A DNA stretch of 62,894 bases from JBBATK01 sp046052705 (GTDB taxonomy: Bacteria; Bacteroidota; Ignavibacteria; Kapaibacteriales; NICIL-2): assembly GCA_046052705.1 (NCBI GenBank), contig JBJOLU010000227.1:1-62894 (forward strand). Reading direction: 5' to 3'. This document shows, in pieces, positions 33,918 to 41,168 of the stretch. Positions within the stretch are counted from its first letter, which is position 1, and the number at the start of each line of letters is the position of its first letter. The notes below the pieces were generated by a model, which was not told where the DNA came from, did no database searches, and saw only the letters and a program-made list of their open reading frames with translations. The position numbers and the translations under genes are program-made.

Positions 33918-36422
33918 TCAATAATATGCCTTTTTTCGCCGCCATCCGATTTCCTCGTCAGGCTCGTCGGTCTGTAACCGCAAAAATCCACCCTGCCTAA
34001 ACCGGATGAGGGCCTGCACCGAGCTATCCAATAAGTCATCGTGCTCCGCATTAGGAAATCTCGCCATTTCCTCAATTACTTCATCAGCCCACCTCGCGTC
34101 CGGTGCCCATACTTTACCCGAGGCAAACAAATCTGTAACCGAATTGAGACGCGCAAATTTGTCATTACCGCGCGATGGCGTATATTCACTAACCGGAATA
34201 CCCATACGCCTTAACTCAAATATCAACGGCGCCCCAGCTGCCTTCGCTTCAATAATAAATGCGTCAGGCTCCCATTCTTTCCACGAATTAAATGCTGCTT
34301 GTTTTAATTCCGGGAACTCCCATTTATCCTTAAACGCATCCAGCAATATGATATTCACATCATTGGGGTCTTCGTTAAGATTAAAAATACCCCAAGTCGT
34401 ACAGGCCGAATAGTCCGACCTCTCGCCTTTGGTAAAGGCTGTATCCCAAGACTGGATAATGAATTCACAATTAGGCGGACGATCTTTATTCCATATACGC
34501 CACCACTCACGCTTAATAATCGCACCCGCTTCGCCAGTCGGCTGTTGCTGGTACTGTGCGTTCCACTTGTAGGAAGGTAACTCTTCTTTAAGAGCAAGAA
34601 GCTCTTCGAGACTCCAGAACTCAGGCCATAGAGGTGCGCCCGATGGAAGGATGGCCGGTAGCTCGATCACTTCCCATTCGTCCTCGTGTCGTGAGTTCCT
34701 AATGATCTTGCCCGTTAAGTCCTTGTCACTCCAGCGAGTCATAATTACGACAATGGCCGCCCCTGGCTGGAGACGTTGCCGTGGTCCGGAGGTGTACCAT
34801 TCATACACGCCGTCAAATACGGTCGGGTCGCCTTGGGCTAACTTGGCCTCTTGCTCGCTGTGCGGGTCATCGATGATAAGAAGGTCAGCACCTTTACCTG
34901 TCACCGTACCTCCAACGCCGATAGCAAAATAGCTACCCCCACCCGAGGTATCCCAGCGTCCAGCCGCTTTGCTATCAGCCCGAAGATCAACACTCGGAAA
35001 CACTTTCTTATAGTGATCCGACCCAACCAGGTTTCGAACCTTCCGTCCGAAGCCAACAGCCAATTCCGCCGTGTTTGAACATTGGATAACTTTCTTCTCC
35101 GGGTACTTTCCTAAAAACCAAGCCGGCAAAAGAAACGAGCCAAACTCGGATTTGGTGTTGTGCGTACAAATGTAGCCTTCTCCGGCCAAAAACAAACCGT
35201 CTTGACGAGCTACCTTGATACATTGCGTACTGCCAGTTTCGTTTAGTTTTTCTACTTTGATGTACCTTCCGAATGCTGGCTTGTACTTGATCGTCCGATT
35301 TTCTTTCCTGTCTAAATGAGCAATGTTGGAAGCATAAAAGCTAATCCTCCATGTCTTGCCGTAGCTTTTGTCTCCAATTTTTGCCTCGGTAGAGATCAAT
35401 GAGTTCTTAATCCCAAGGCTGGCTAGAAGTTCGCGCACTTGATTGATGAGACTCAAGTTGCTTTGCGCGAAGAAACATTGACCTGCTTTTGACACGTTGC
35501 CATCCGTGTCCATCAGACCTTTGAGCAACCATCTACGTTGATCTACGCTACCCATCAGATACGCCTGCGGGATGTGTTTGTTCCCTAACACACCAAGATC
35601 GCGGAGTTTTTCTTTTAGACCCAAAACTCCGAACGTCATCGGGGTAGATTGGGCAGTCGTTCTGTACCCAAGCGCCTCGAACATTTGCCGAATGCCAACC
35701 TGATCGTCATCGTGACAGGTAATTACCCCTTGATTCTTGTGCCCATCACCGAGCCATACACCAAGAACATAGGGTGCTATCGGCAAGGATTGCCGTTCGT
35801 AAATGACGGGATTCACGTCAGGCAATCTTGGCAATCGTGGATTTTTGACATGCCCCGCCAAGAAGTGTGTGCTCCCACCTCTACCCATTCTCAGCACTTC
35901 ACCGTTCTGCCTACGCCATAACTCTTCAGTCGTGAAGTCGTGATAGACATCGTGCTTTCGGTGCAACCTAACCGTCCAAAGATGCTCGCCATCAACATCC
36001 AGGCTGAATCCATCATCCGTAGTCACGCGATAAATGTCTCTATCGTGAAACACTTCTGATTTTCCAATTACCTCTGTTGGAATCCCATCAGGCCCGAAAA
36101 CATAATCGCCAACCAATAAGTCGGCCATCGTTTTCCATCCGTTCAATGTTGGTATCTTCATATCTAACCTTATCGCGTGCCGAGGGGCCATGTTGATGAT
36201 GAGTCTCTTCACCTTCCCCGCCGCGATTTCCTCGAACTTCTTCGCCATCAAAGCATGGTGCCGACCGTGGATAAACGACGGCCACATCATCTTCACAAAC
36301 GCCATGAAGTCCGCTTGCGCCTTCTCCCGCTCCAGCGCCTCTTTATATGCGCCTACCTGAGCCAACAACTTCTGTTGCTCATTCTCAGGCAGCTTAGAAA
36401 TCAACGCGGCCAAGTCGCTCAT
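33918..36422 (-). CDS. Terminase large subunit, split by an in-frame intein
   Basis: 834 codons, of which 340 are intein, leaving a 494-aa terminase. Extein residues 77-82 (NMAPRH) and 423-429 (TKSEFGS) join to make the ATPase P-loop region APRHTKSE. Downstream lie LLIIDDPHS (Walker B region), IVVIMTRW (coupling motif), and the nuclease part with SWDTAFTKGERSDYSACTTW and AEHDDLLDSS carrying the usual Asp residues. It powers DNA packaging and cuts the concatemer. ATP binding would be impossible before splicing. It overlaps the upstream 91-aa gene by 4 bases. Confidence 0.95.
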   Translation of the reverse strand: MSDLAALISKLPENEQQKLLAQVGAYKEALEREKAQADFMAFVKMMWPSFIHGRHHALMAKKFEEIAAGKVKRLIINMAPRHAIRLDMKIPTLNGWKTMADLLVGDYVFGPDGIPTEVIGKSEVFHDRDIYRVTTDDGFSLDVDGEHLWTVRLHRKHDVYHDFTTEELWRRQNGEVLRMGRGGSTHFLAGHVKNPRLPRLPDVNPVIYERQSLPIAPYVLGVWLGDGHKNQGVITCHDDDQVGIRQMFEALGYRTTAQSTPMTFGVLGLKEKLRDLGVLGNKHIPQAYLMGSVDQRRWLLKGLMDTDGNVSKAGQCFFAQSNLSLINQVRELLASLGIKNSLISTEAKIGDKSYGKTWRISFYASNIAHLDRKENRTIKYKPAFGRYIKVEKLNETGSTQCIKVARQDGLFLAGEGYICTHNTKSEFGSFLLPAWFLGKYPEKKVIQCSNTAELAVGFGRKVRNLVGSDHYKKVFPSVDLRADSKAAGRWDTSGGGSYFAIGVGGTVTGKGADLLIIDDPHSEQEAKLAQGDPTVFDGVYEWYTSGPRQRLQPGAAIVVIMTRWSDKDLTGKIIRNSRHEDEWEVIELPAILPSGAPLWPEFWSLEELLALKEELPSYKWNAQYQQQPTGEAGAIIKREWWRIWNKDRPPNCEFIIQSWDTAFTKGERSDYSACTTWGIFNLNEDPNDVNIILLDAFKDKWEFPELKQAAFNSWKEWEPDAFIIEAKAAGAPLIFELRRMGIPVSEYTPSRGNDKFARLNSVTDLFASGKVWAPDARWADEVIEEMARFPNAEHDDLLDSSVQALIRFRQGGFLRLQTDEPDEEIGWRRKKAYY
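35157..36176 (-). mobile_element. Class 3-type intein with LAGLIDADG endonuclease inside terminase P-loop
   Basis: The intein covers residues 83-422 (340 aa). It begins with Ala83 (AIRLDMKIPTLNGW), not Cys or Ser, and ends ICTHN followed by Thr+1. Three residues fit the class 3 WCT triplet: Trp149 in GEHLW, Cys401 in TQCIKV, and Thr420 in CTHN. Class 3 inteins lack the N-terminal nucleophile and use the block F Cys to start splicing. The endonuclease motifs are LGVWLGDG (about 220-227) and LLKGLMDTDG (about 299-308), so it is probably an active homing element. Confidence 0.9.
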
Positions 36423-36694
36423 TTGCGAGACTCAAGAATGTCAGCCACCAACGTGGCATAGCCAGCAATGTCTCTCCACGAGTCGGCGTAATTCGGGTCG
36501 CCGCAGACAATCCTGGATAGTTTATTGGCGATCATGTCCAACGCTTCCCGCTGATAGTGGGAGAACGCTGCATTTCGCGGAACATTGTACAAAGTTGATT
36601 TAAGCAACTGGCTCACCATAGAGTTCTTTGAAAACTCGCCGTACTTGGAGCCACGCTCAGCCAACACTTCTTCCAGATCAGTCATCTCTTCCAT
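36419..36694 (-). CDS. DUF6378-like protein
   Basis: 91 aa, starting MEEMTDLEEVLAERGSKYGE. The pattern ERG..YG.F...S......K......., then HYQREALDMIANKLSRIVCG and YADSWRDIAGYATLV, matches a widely distributed phage protein known as DUF6378. It is helical and resembles small all-alpha nucleotide pyrophosphohydrolase-like folds, but I see no full metal-binding set. Encoded directly before the large terminase, with a 4-base overlap. Confidence 0.75.
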   Translation of the reverse strand: MEEMTDLEEVLAERGSKYGEFSKNSMVSQLLKSTLYNVPRNAAFSHYQREALDMIANKLSRIVCGDPNYADSWRDIAGYATLVADILESRK

Positions 36695-36716
36695 TCCAAT
36701 TCACTCTTCGAGTTCA

Positions 36717-37070
36717 TCACTCAAACTCCCTAGCGTGAAATTTCATGTACGACGGCCTAACACTCCGCTCCATACCCGCTACACGCTTCACCACACCCAA
36801 CTTCACCAACGCATCCACCAACCGCTTCACATTCCCCAAACCCTTCACACCCCTCAACTGCTCCAACTCCCGGTACGTCGGACCACACCCAAACCGCTTC
36901 CAAAACTCATCTATCAAAATGTACATCTCCCGCTGAACCGGAGTCATACTCACCGCCTCACATTCCGCCGCCGTCAAAGACGAACGCGTCCAAGTCATCA
37001 CCGGGTTGTAATCAATCGGACGACCACACACCTTCCGCCACTGAATTTTCTTACCTACGCCTTTATCCAT
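36717..37070 (-). CDS. LexA-like winged-helix DNA-binding protein
   Basis: 117 aa, ATG at 37070; an upstream in-frame extension to 37139 runs through G/C-rich leader sequence and is unlikely. Residues about 45-100 (MTPVQREMYILIDEFWKRFG, CGPTYRELEQL, GNVKRLVDALVKLGVVKR) match a LexA N-terminal winged helix with recognition helix. There is no protease domain. It is followed by large terminase and preceded by a repeat-rich gap, so it may regulate the packaging/late genes. DNA here is notably C-rich on the plus strand. Confidence 0.65.
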   Translation of the reverse strand: MDKGVGKKIQWRKVCGRPIDYNPVMTWTRSSLTAAECEAVSMTPVQREMYILIDEFWKRFGCGPTYRELEQLRGVKGLGNVKRLVDALVKLGVVKRVAGMERSVRPSYMKFHAREFE

Positions 37071-37464
37071 TCCACGGTTCCATACAAGGGGGGCACCCCC
37101 CATACAGCAGGGGTGGGGTAGCTCCCGAACAAAAAACACACCCCTACCCCACCAAAACTATGACCTTCGGCACTAGTTGCCCGATACTCCGCTATTACAA
37201 AAGTCATACTCCACTCCAAAAACAGTGCCCAAAGACACTAGCAACGCACGCCGTCAGGCGACTCTCCTTACCCGTCCCGTCTGGGGGAATACACAGGCAA
37301 AAAACGTAAGTGATTGATTTTGTGGGAGATTTGTGTGGAGTTGGTAATCGTTTGTGTGGAGTAATATGTAGAGCCGAACACGGAGTCCCTTTGCTGCCGT
37401 GGGGGGTGGGGTGCCGGTGGGGATACAACCCCGTGTTTTTCGACACCCGTCCCTGTAGAATCAA
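37071..37464. repeat. 394-bp gap with direct and inverted repeats
   Basis: No convincing gene. It holds a perfect 12-base inverted repeat AAGTGATTGATT (37308-37319) and AATCAATCACTT (37459-37470), the latter overlapping the end of the small terminase gene. A direct repeat TTTGTGTGGAGT occurs at 37330-37341 and 37351-37362, exactly 21 bp apart, i.e. two helical turns. A further repeat ACCCGTCCC is near 37269 and 37446. Being beside the terminase genes, this could be a packaging recognition site or an operator for the winged-helix protein. Confidence 0.5.
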
Positions 37465-38190
37465 TCACTTAGCATTTGTGCTGTCGGTGCTGGCTGTGCC
37501 TGGCGTGTCTTGTGGTGCTGATAGCTCGGCCAGTAGCGATGAGGCGTCCTGTTCGATGCGCTCACCATCTATAGTCTTGCCCGACATCAATGCCTGTAAT
37601 TCGCCCATTATCTTTGTGCGCAACGCATCTGAGCTATGATGTACAATTGATTCTTTCCGCTCAGTAAATGCAGCGACTTCTGTGACCTGACCGAGCGTTT
37701 TTACAGCCTGAGTACGTATCGCCGGAGGTGTTTCGGGATCGATCACTTGCTGTACAAGTGTTTGAATTACAAGGTTTCTTAGCTGCTCAGGGGTGCGATG
37801 TTTCGCCGCTTCATTAGCTAGCTGATACGCTTCTATTTCCGCCTGTATTCGGGCATCGCGTTTCAATCGGCTGGCATGATCCCCGATTGTTTTTGGTTTT
37901 CCTGTGCAGTTGTACGCTTTCCTGTAGGCATCTGCGCCTGTGTGTCCCATTGCGACGTTGTATGCGTATGCTCTTTGCTTTGGTGTGAGTGTTGATTTGC
38001 TTACTCCTACGACGTGGAGCATTTGATCTGGGGACATCTCTTTAAGTGTCTGTCTTGTTTCTTGTATCTGTCTGCGTGTGAGCCGTTTCGCTTCGCTACT
38101 CTTTTTCTTTTCCGCGCCCTCACTCCCACCTGACAGCCCGCGCTTGCCCCTACCTGCTGGCTCGATCTTGTCCCACTTGTCTTCGCTCAT
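37465..38190 (-). CDS. Terminase small subunit
   Basis: 241 aa, ATG at 38190 with AGGGGGG eight bases upstream. A basic N-terminus is followed by LTPKQRAYAYNVAMGHTGAD, then AYRKAYNC and IGDHASRLKRDARIQAEIEAY, the usual DNA-binding helix-turn-helix pattern of small terminases (T...AY.KAY). The C-terminal part is helical with an acidic end. It would recognise the packaging site and hand the DNA to the large subunit. It is the first gene of the leftward late block. Confidence 0.85.
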   Translation of the reverse strand: MSEDKWDKIEPAGRGKRGLSGGSEGAEKKKSSEAKRLTRRQIQETRQTLKEMSPDQMLHVVGVSKSTLTPKQRAYAYNVAMGHTGADAYRKAYNCTGKPKTIGDHASRLKRDARIQAEIEAYQLANEAAKHRTPEQLRNLVIQTLVQQVIDPETPPAIRTQAVKTLGQVTEVAAFTERKESIVHHSSDALRTKIMGELQALMSGKTIDGERIEQDASSLLAELSAPQDTPGTASTDSTNAK

Positions 38191-38292
38191 CTTTTCCCCC
38201 CTCTTGCCTGTCCTGTACTGCATCGCACTTGATCTTAGCATGAGAACGGAATAGGAACGTACGTAACAGCCCTAATGCACACAGGCACATAT

Positions 38293-38342
38293 CACCTGAC
38301 CTGATAGGTTACATTGACTATCATCAGGTGTGTATCTATCAT
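38293..38342 (+). promoter_or_regulatory. Early promoter with operator-like inverted repeat
   Basis: TTGACT (38314-38319), a 17-base spacer and TATCAT (38337-38342) make a strong sigma70-type promoter for the plus-strand early operon. A perfect inverted repeat CACCTGA (38293-38299) / TCAGGTG (38324-38330) brackets the -35 box, with one arm inside the spacer, so a bound dimer could block RNA polymerase. For the divergent leftward genes only a weak TGC-TAAGAT -10 (38240-38232) is visible. Confidence 0.65.
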
Positions 38343-38434
38343 CCATTCATGCGCTGCACCTGGTGGCGCTGGCATTCGGTGCTGTGTATGTCGGAGCGCA
38401 TGCCTATATCTGGTGGCGCATGGGCGCTCTTTAA
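38330..38434 (+). CDS. Possible small membrane peptide at start of early operon
   Basis: Open frame of 34 codons from GTG 38330 (in-frame GTG also at 38363), ending TAA 38434. The end (LVALAFGAVYVGAHAYIWW then RMGAL) is strongly hydrophobic and looks like one membrane helix. The first GTG would lie upstream of the predicted transcription start, and no good ribosome binding site is seen. The frame ends just before the leader hairpin of the next gene, as genes do elsewhere in this operon. Uncertain. Confidence 0.3.
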   Translation: MYLSSIHALHLVALAFGAVYVGAHAYIWWRMGAL

Positions 38435-38440
38435 CCTTTC

Positions 38441-38475
38441 GCCCCTTCGGGGGCTTTCACTGGAGATACAAGAAA
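38441..38475 (+). promoter_or_regulatory. Leader hairpin (UUCG loop) plus strong ribosome binding site
   Basis: GCCCC-TTCG-GGGGC (38441-38454) is a very stable UUCG tetraloop hairpin, followed by TTTC and then ACTGGAGATA before the ATG at 38476. A similar hairpin-TTTC-ACTGGAGATA arrangement precedes ardA. Such leaders may stabilise the 5' end of processed mRNA or act as weak attenuators. Confidence 0.55.
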
Positions 38476-38688
38476 ATGAAAATCACAGTCACTCTCAAAA
38501 ACGTGTATGGCAACCAGTCCGTCTACCCGCTCGACGAACACGCCCACCGATTTGCAAAGATTGCCGGAACTAAGACACTTTCGCGCGATGCGCTGGCGAA
38601 TGTCCGCGCCCTTGGGTTCGAAGTGGTCTTCGTTGATCCTGCGGCCGTCGCCCTGAGTGAATCTATCAATGGGGGTAATAATGTATAA
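38476..38688 (+). CDS. Early small protein of unknown function
   Basis: 70 aa, ATG at 38476 with GGAGAT ten bases upstream. Starts MKITVTLKNVYGNQSVYPLD, then ARFA-like KTLSRDALANVRALGFEV and a short beta end. This is a common early phage protein pattern (hAh.FA.iAGtKTLs...l..i..LG), with no known function. It overlaps the next gene by 8 bases. Confidence 0.75.
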   Translation: MKITVTLKNVYGNQSVYPLDEHAHRFAKIAGTKTLSRDALANVRALGFEVVFVDPAAVALSESINGGNNV

Positions 38689-38938
38689 ATTTATTTCCGA
38701 TCCCGGCCATAGCTGGTTGGAAGTTCCCTTGACCGAATTACACGCTCTGGGCATCGCCAATAAAATCAGTAGCTATAGCTACCAAACCGGCGATCTAGTT
38801 TATCTAGAGGAAGACTGTGACGCTGCAATTTTCGCGCAAGCAAAAAAAGCGCGGAATGAGCCCCTGCCAATTGAAGAGGTGTTCCAAGAAAACACATTTA
38901 TTCGCAATCTGCCACGCTTTGCGGGGGTGCAGTCATGA
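38681..38938 (+). CDS. Conserved early phage protein (DPGHSWLEV family)
   Basis: 85 aa, ATG at 38681 with GGGGGT upstream. Begins MYKFISDPGHSWLEVPLTEL, then LGIANKISSYSYQTGDLVYLEED. This is a frequently seen small protein in early regions of diverse phages, with unknown function. Acidic, cytoplasmic. Couples to the next gene by ATGA. Confidence 0.75.
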   Translation: MYKFISDPGHSWLEVPLTELHALGIANKISSYSYQTGDLVYLEEDCDAAIFAQAKKARNEPLPIEEVFQENTFIRNLPRFAGVQS

Positions 38939-39210
38939 AACACACCCCCGGACCTTGGCTGTTTCAACAATGTGGGAGCCCTGGATACTTTGCCATTGTC
39001 ACTACTCAAGGGAAACCCGTTCCATTGATCGGACCAACGGCTATCCACAATGCTCGTTTGATCGCTGCCGCTCCCGACATGGCCGATTTGCTACTTGCTG
39101 CCCTACCCTATGTCGAAGAGGGCGAAGAGTTCAACAAACCCAACTGTCGCACCTTGTCCCGTGATATCCGGGCGCTGTTGCGCGTGATCGATCCTGAATG
39201 TGGGGTTTAA
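38935..39210 (+). CDS. Early protein, MKHTPGPW family
   Basis: 91 aa. The N-terminus KHTPGPW, then a short beta region and NARLIAAAPDMADLLLAALP, is a very common phage accessory pattern of unknown function. It starts with an ATGA overlap on the previous gene. The ARLIAAAPD..LL helix is its best conserved part. Confidence 0.75.
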   Translation: MKHTPGPWLFQQCGSPGYFAIVTTQGKPVPLIGPTAIHNARLIAAAPDMADLLLAALPYVEEGEEFNKPNCRTLSRDIRALLRVIDPECGV

Positions 39211-39211
39211 C

Positions 39212-39694
39212 ATGAAACAAATTTCCGTTTTCACTTTTGACGAATTAAGTGATGATGCTAAAGAGCATGCGCGCCAGTGGGGACGTGAAATGCTCGCGCT
39301 TAATCCTTGCTGGGTTGATGAGTCCAGCGATTCCATAGACTCTTTCCTCACCCACTTTGGCGCGCGCTTGCGTTCGTATGATTTCGACCGACTGCACTAT
39401 GACGTGGACGCACCGAATGACATTTTTCGTGGATTGCGTCTAAACGCATTTACGCGTGATGCGATGCCCACAGGATATTTCCTTGATTGTGTGCTGTGGG
39501 AGACTTTTTACGACAGTTTCAAACGTACCGGAAGCGCAAAAATCGCCTTTCATGATGCGCTACATGCTGCGCTTGTCGCGTTTCGTGATGATCTTGAAAG
39601 CCAACAATCGGACGACTACGTAGACGATTTCCTAATTGCCAACGAGTATTTTTTCTTGGCATCTGGTGATCGCGTTCCAGCCTCTGTTGCGTGA
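39212..39694 (+). CDS. Early acidic protein of unknown function
   Basis: 160 aa, ATG at 39212. The start KQISVFTFDELSDDAKEHAR followed by QWGREML is found in many phage proteins, some annotated as antitoxin-like, though that label is unproven. Rich in Asp and aromatic residues (YDFDRLHYDVDAPNDIFRG). It lies immediately before ardA, so a role against host defence is possible but only inferred. Confidence 0.7.
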   Translation: MKQISVFTFDELSDDAKEHARQWGREMLALNPCWVDESSDSIDSFLTHFGARLRSYDFDRLHYDVDAPNDIFRGLRLNAFTRDAMPTGYFLDCVLWETFYDSFKRTGSAKIAFHDALHAALVAFRDDLESQQSDDYVDDFLIANEYFFLASGDRVPASVA

Positions 39695-39700
39695 TCCCTT

Positions 39701-39757
39701 AAAGCCCGGCGTGCTGGGCTTTCGGGGCGACATGCCCACAACTGGAGATAAAACAAA
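39701..39757 (+). promoter_or_regulatory. ardA leader: hairpin and GGAGAT ribosome binding site
   Basis: AAAGCCC (39701-39707) and GGGCTTT (39716-39722) form a stem directly after the stop of the preceding gene. Then comes ACTGGAGATAAAAC before the ardA ATG. There is no long T-run, so this is more likely a processing or attenuation hairpin than a full terminator. It resembles the leader at 38441-38475. Confidence 0.5.
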
Positions 39758-40273
39758 ATGGAAACACCATCTGTATACGTCGGCACCTATGCCAAATATA
39801 ACTCGGGCAGTATCAAGGGCGCGTGGATCAATCTCGAAGACTACGCAGGAGACCGCGAGGGCTTCTATGCCGCATGCGCCGAGCTGCATTCGGACGAAGC
39901 TGACCCTGAATTTATGTTTCAAGATTTCCAATGTTTCCCGCGTGAGTTTTACTCTGAAAGCGGCCTGCCCGAAGAATTGTTTGAATGGCTGGAGCTTGAT
40001 GACTATGACCGCGAGTTGCTGGAAAAGTACGCTGAGGCAACCGGGTACGACATCACCGAACTAACGATAGAGAATGCCCGTGAAGCATTCTGGGGCCGGT
40101 TCGATTCTGGCGCGGATGCTGCCCAGCAGATTGCAGAAGAGTCTGGCGCGGTTCCGAAAGACTTACCGTGCTGGATCGTCATTGACTGGCAAGATTCGTG
40201 GGACAGTAACCTTCGTCATGATTATTGCACGGCTGGTCGGCATGGCGATCTGTGGATTTTCTCGAATCGCTGA
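39758..40273 (+). CDS. ardA: Antirestriction protein ArdA
   Basis: 171 aa. It has the ArdA pattern: SVYVGTYAKYNSGSIKGAWIN near the start, then FYAACAELHSDEADPEFMFQD, an acidic ELFEWLELDDYDRELLEKY domain and a DLPCWIVIDWQDSW end region. Asp and Glu are far in excess of Lys and Arg. ArdA is a dimeric mimic of bent B-DNA that blocks type I restriction enzymes. Early expression from the 38314 promoter fits protection of incoming DNA. Confidence 0.9.
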   Translation: METPSVYVGTYAKYNSGSIKGAWINLEDYAGDREGFYAACAELHSDEADPEFMFQDFQCFPREFYSESGLPEELFEWLELDDYDRELLEKYAEATGYDITELTIENAREAFWGRFDSGADAAQQIAEESGAVPKDLPCWIVIDWQDSWDSNLRHDYCTAGRHGDLWIFSNR

Positions 40274-40300
40274 CCACAACAATAAAGGGAGATAAAAACA

Positions 40301-40498
40301 ATGCAAGCGCAACTGATAGCACGTTTCACGAATCACCGCGACGGACTCGAAGGCCGTGTGTATCGTTTGAATGACGGCCGTTTGTCCGTAGTGTTGTTTG
40401 ACCTGGGCGCCTTCGAAGCGGTGCCCTCTTCCCGTATCTATTCGCCCGAGAAACTTGACGCGGCGCACACCTACGCTCGTTTGATTGCGGGGGTTTGA
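40301..40498 (+). CDS. Early small protein of unknown function
   Basis: 65 aa, ATG at 40301 with GGGAGAT upstream. Starts MQAQLIARFTNHRDGLEGRV, then YRLNDGRLSVVLFDLGAFEAVPSSRIY. It looks like a small beta-barrel or SH3-like domain. Common in early phage regions, function unknown. It is separated from the next gene by one base (TGACATG). Confidence 0.65.
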   Translation: MQAQLIARFTNHRDGLEGRVYRLNDGRLSVVLFDLGAFEAVPSSRIYSPEKLDAAHTYARLIAGV

Positions 40499-40499
40499 C

Positions 40500-40685
40500 A
40501 TGCTCTATCTTTATGGTTTGATCTTTGCATCGTCCCTCGCGGGGTCCTGTGTTACCGTTTTTCTGTGGGGGGAGTACGTCCTGAGTGATCTATCTGCCGT
40601 GGTGCTGGTGATCGCGCAACTGATGATTGCCAGTCTAGCTGCCGTTATCATCGACGAAAGGGAAAAAAAATGTTCTGGATTGTGA
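40500..40685 (+). CDS. Small two-helix membrane protein
   Basis: 61 aa, ATG at 40500. Hydrophobic segments at about residues 3-20 (LYLYGLIFASSLAGSCV) and 28-51 (LSAVVLVIAQLMIASLAAVII) with a charged DEREKK end. An inner-membrane protein made early. It could act in superinfection exclusion or host membrane remodelling, but there is no specific evidence. Confidence 0.65.
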   Translation: MLYLYGLIFASSLAGSCVTVFLWGEYVLSDLSAVVLVIAQLMIASLAAVIIDEREKKCSGL

Positions 40686-40876
40686 CCGATGCCGGCATCT
40701 ATGCCTCCCCGAAAATCTCTCGCGCTCTTACGGGCGACATGATCGGGCACTCGTTTTTCATCGACGAACACGCCTTTTTAGTAGATGCTGCTGTGTCTCG
40801 GGAGCATGCTTTTGACGGAGCTATCTCGTTTCTTGTGCGCTGGCAAAAAAAGGTTAATGCGAAAAATGACAGATAA
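40670..40876 (+). CDS. Early small protein of unknown function
   Basis: 68 aa,  ATG at 40670 preceded by GAAAGGGAAAAAAA. Starts MFWIVTDAGIYASPKISRAL with a WQKKVNAKNDR end. It overlaps its neighbours on both sides (16 and 11 bases), which supports real translation within the operon. No recognisable domain. Confidence 0.6.
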   Translation: MFWIVTDAGIYASPKISRALTGDMIGHSFFIDEHAFLVDAAVSREHAFDGAISFLVRWQKKVNAKNDR

Positions 40877-40934
40877 AGAGAGCATTTTTTACCTTGTCAT
40901 CTTCGCACTTTTCCTATTATATGTTTTCCGATAA
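40866..40934 (+). CDS. 22-residue membrane peptide
   Basis: ATG 40866 to TAA 40934 encodes MTDKESIFYLVIFALFLLYV plus two residues (FR). Charged N-terminus, then one complete membrane helix. The ATG overlaps the end of the preceding gene, and the stop is just before a strong terminator, so the frame neatly fills the space at the end of the operon. Very short; may be a regulator of a membrane protein. Confidence 0.5.
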   Translation: MTDKESIFYLVIFALFLLYVFR

Positions 40935-40940
40935 TGCTTT

Positions 40941-40965
40941 ACCCCGCCATGCGCGGGGTTTTTCT
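40941..40965 (+). terminator. Rho-independent terminator of early operon
   Basis: CCCCGC-CATGC-GCGGGG followed by TTTTTCTTTT. The stem is G/C-only with a U-tract, which is a clear terminator for the plus-strand early transcript. On the other strand it has no U-tract. Confidence 0.9.
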
Positions 40966-40976
40966 TTTGGTGCCCT

Positions 40977-41168
40977 ATGAATCCTAAAATCTTTACCATC
41001 CACCTCATCGAATCTGACGGATACATCACCGCTCACGCTGACTACACTGGCGAAGGTGAAGCGGTGCTAGAACTAGGGCTTGACCTGATCGGACAACTGG
41101 CGGCACTTGATGCTGCTGGCGAACGTGTCAGGGTCTCTCCGATTCTCCGGTGCACGCTTGTACAGTGA
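40977..41168 (+). CDS. Possible small protein after early terminator
   Basis: 63 aa, starting MNPKIFTIHLIESDGYITAH. The composition looks protein-like (LELGLDLIGQLAALDAAGE). It starts 12 bases after the terminator with no clear ribosome binding site, and its last 96 bases overlap the end of the Toprim gene on the other strand. Readthrough or a separate promoter would be needed. Moderately supported. Confidence 0.45.
   Translation: MNPKIFTIHLIESDGYITAHADYTGEGEAVLELGLDLIGQLAALDAAGERVRVSPILRCTLVQ

Noticed and set aside
34006..34413. 135-codon plus-strand ORF opposite the terminase
   Set aside because: Shadow of the large terminase nuclease domain; no start signal and no recognisable motif.
37204..37464. 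86- and 66-codon minus-strand ORFs between small terminase and winged-helix gene
   Set aside because: Composition is His/Pro/Thr-rich and unlike a protein, the two frames overlap each other, and the repeats cross them. Treated as a non-coding gap.
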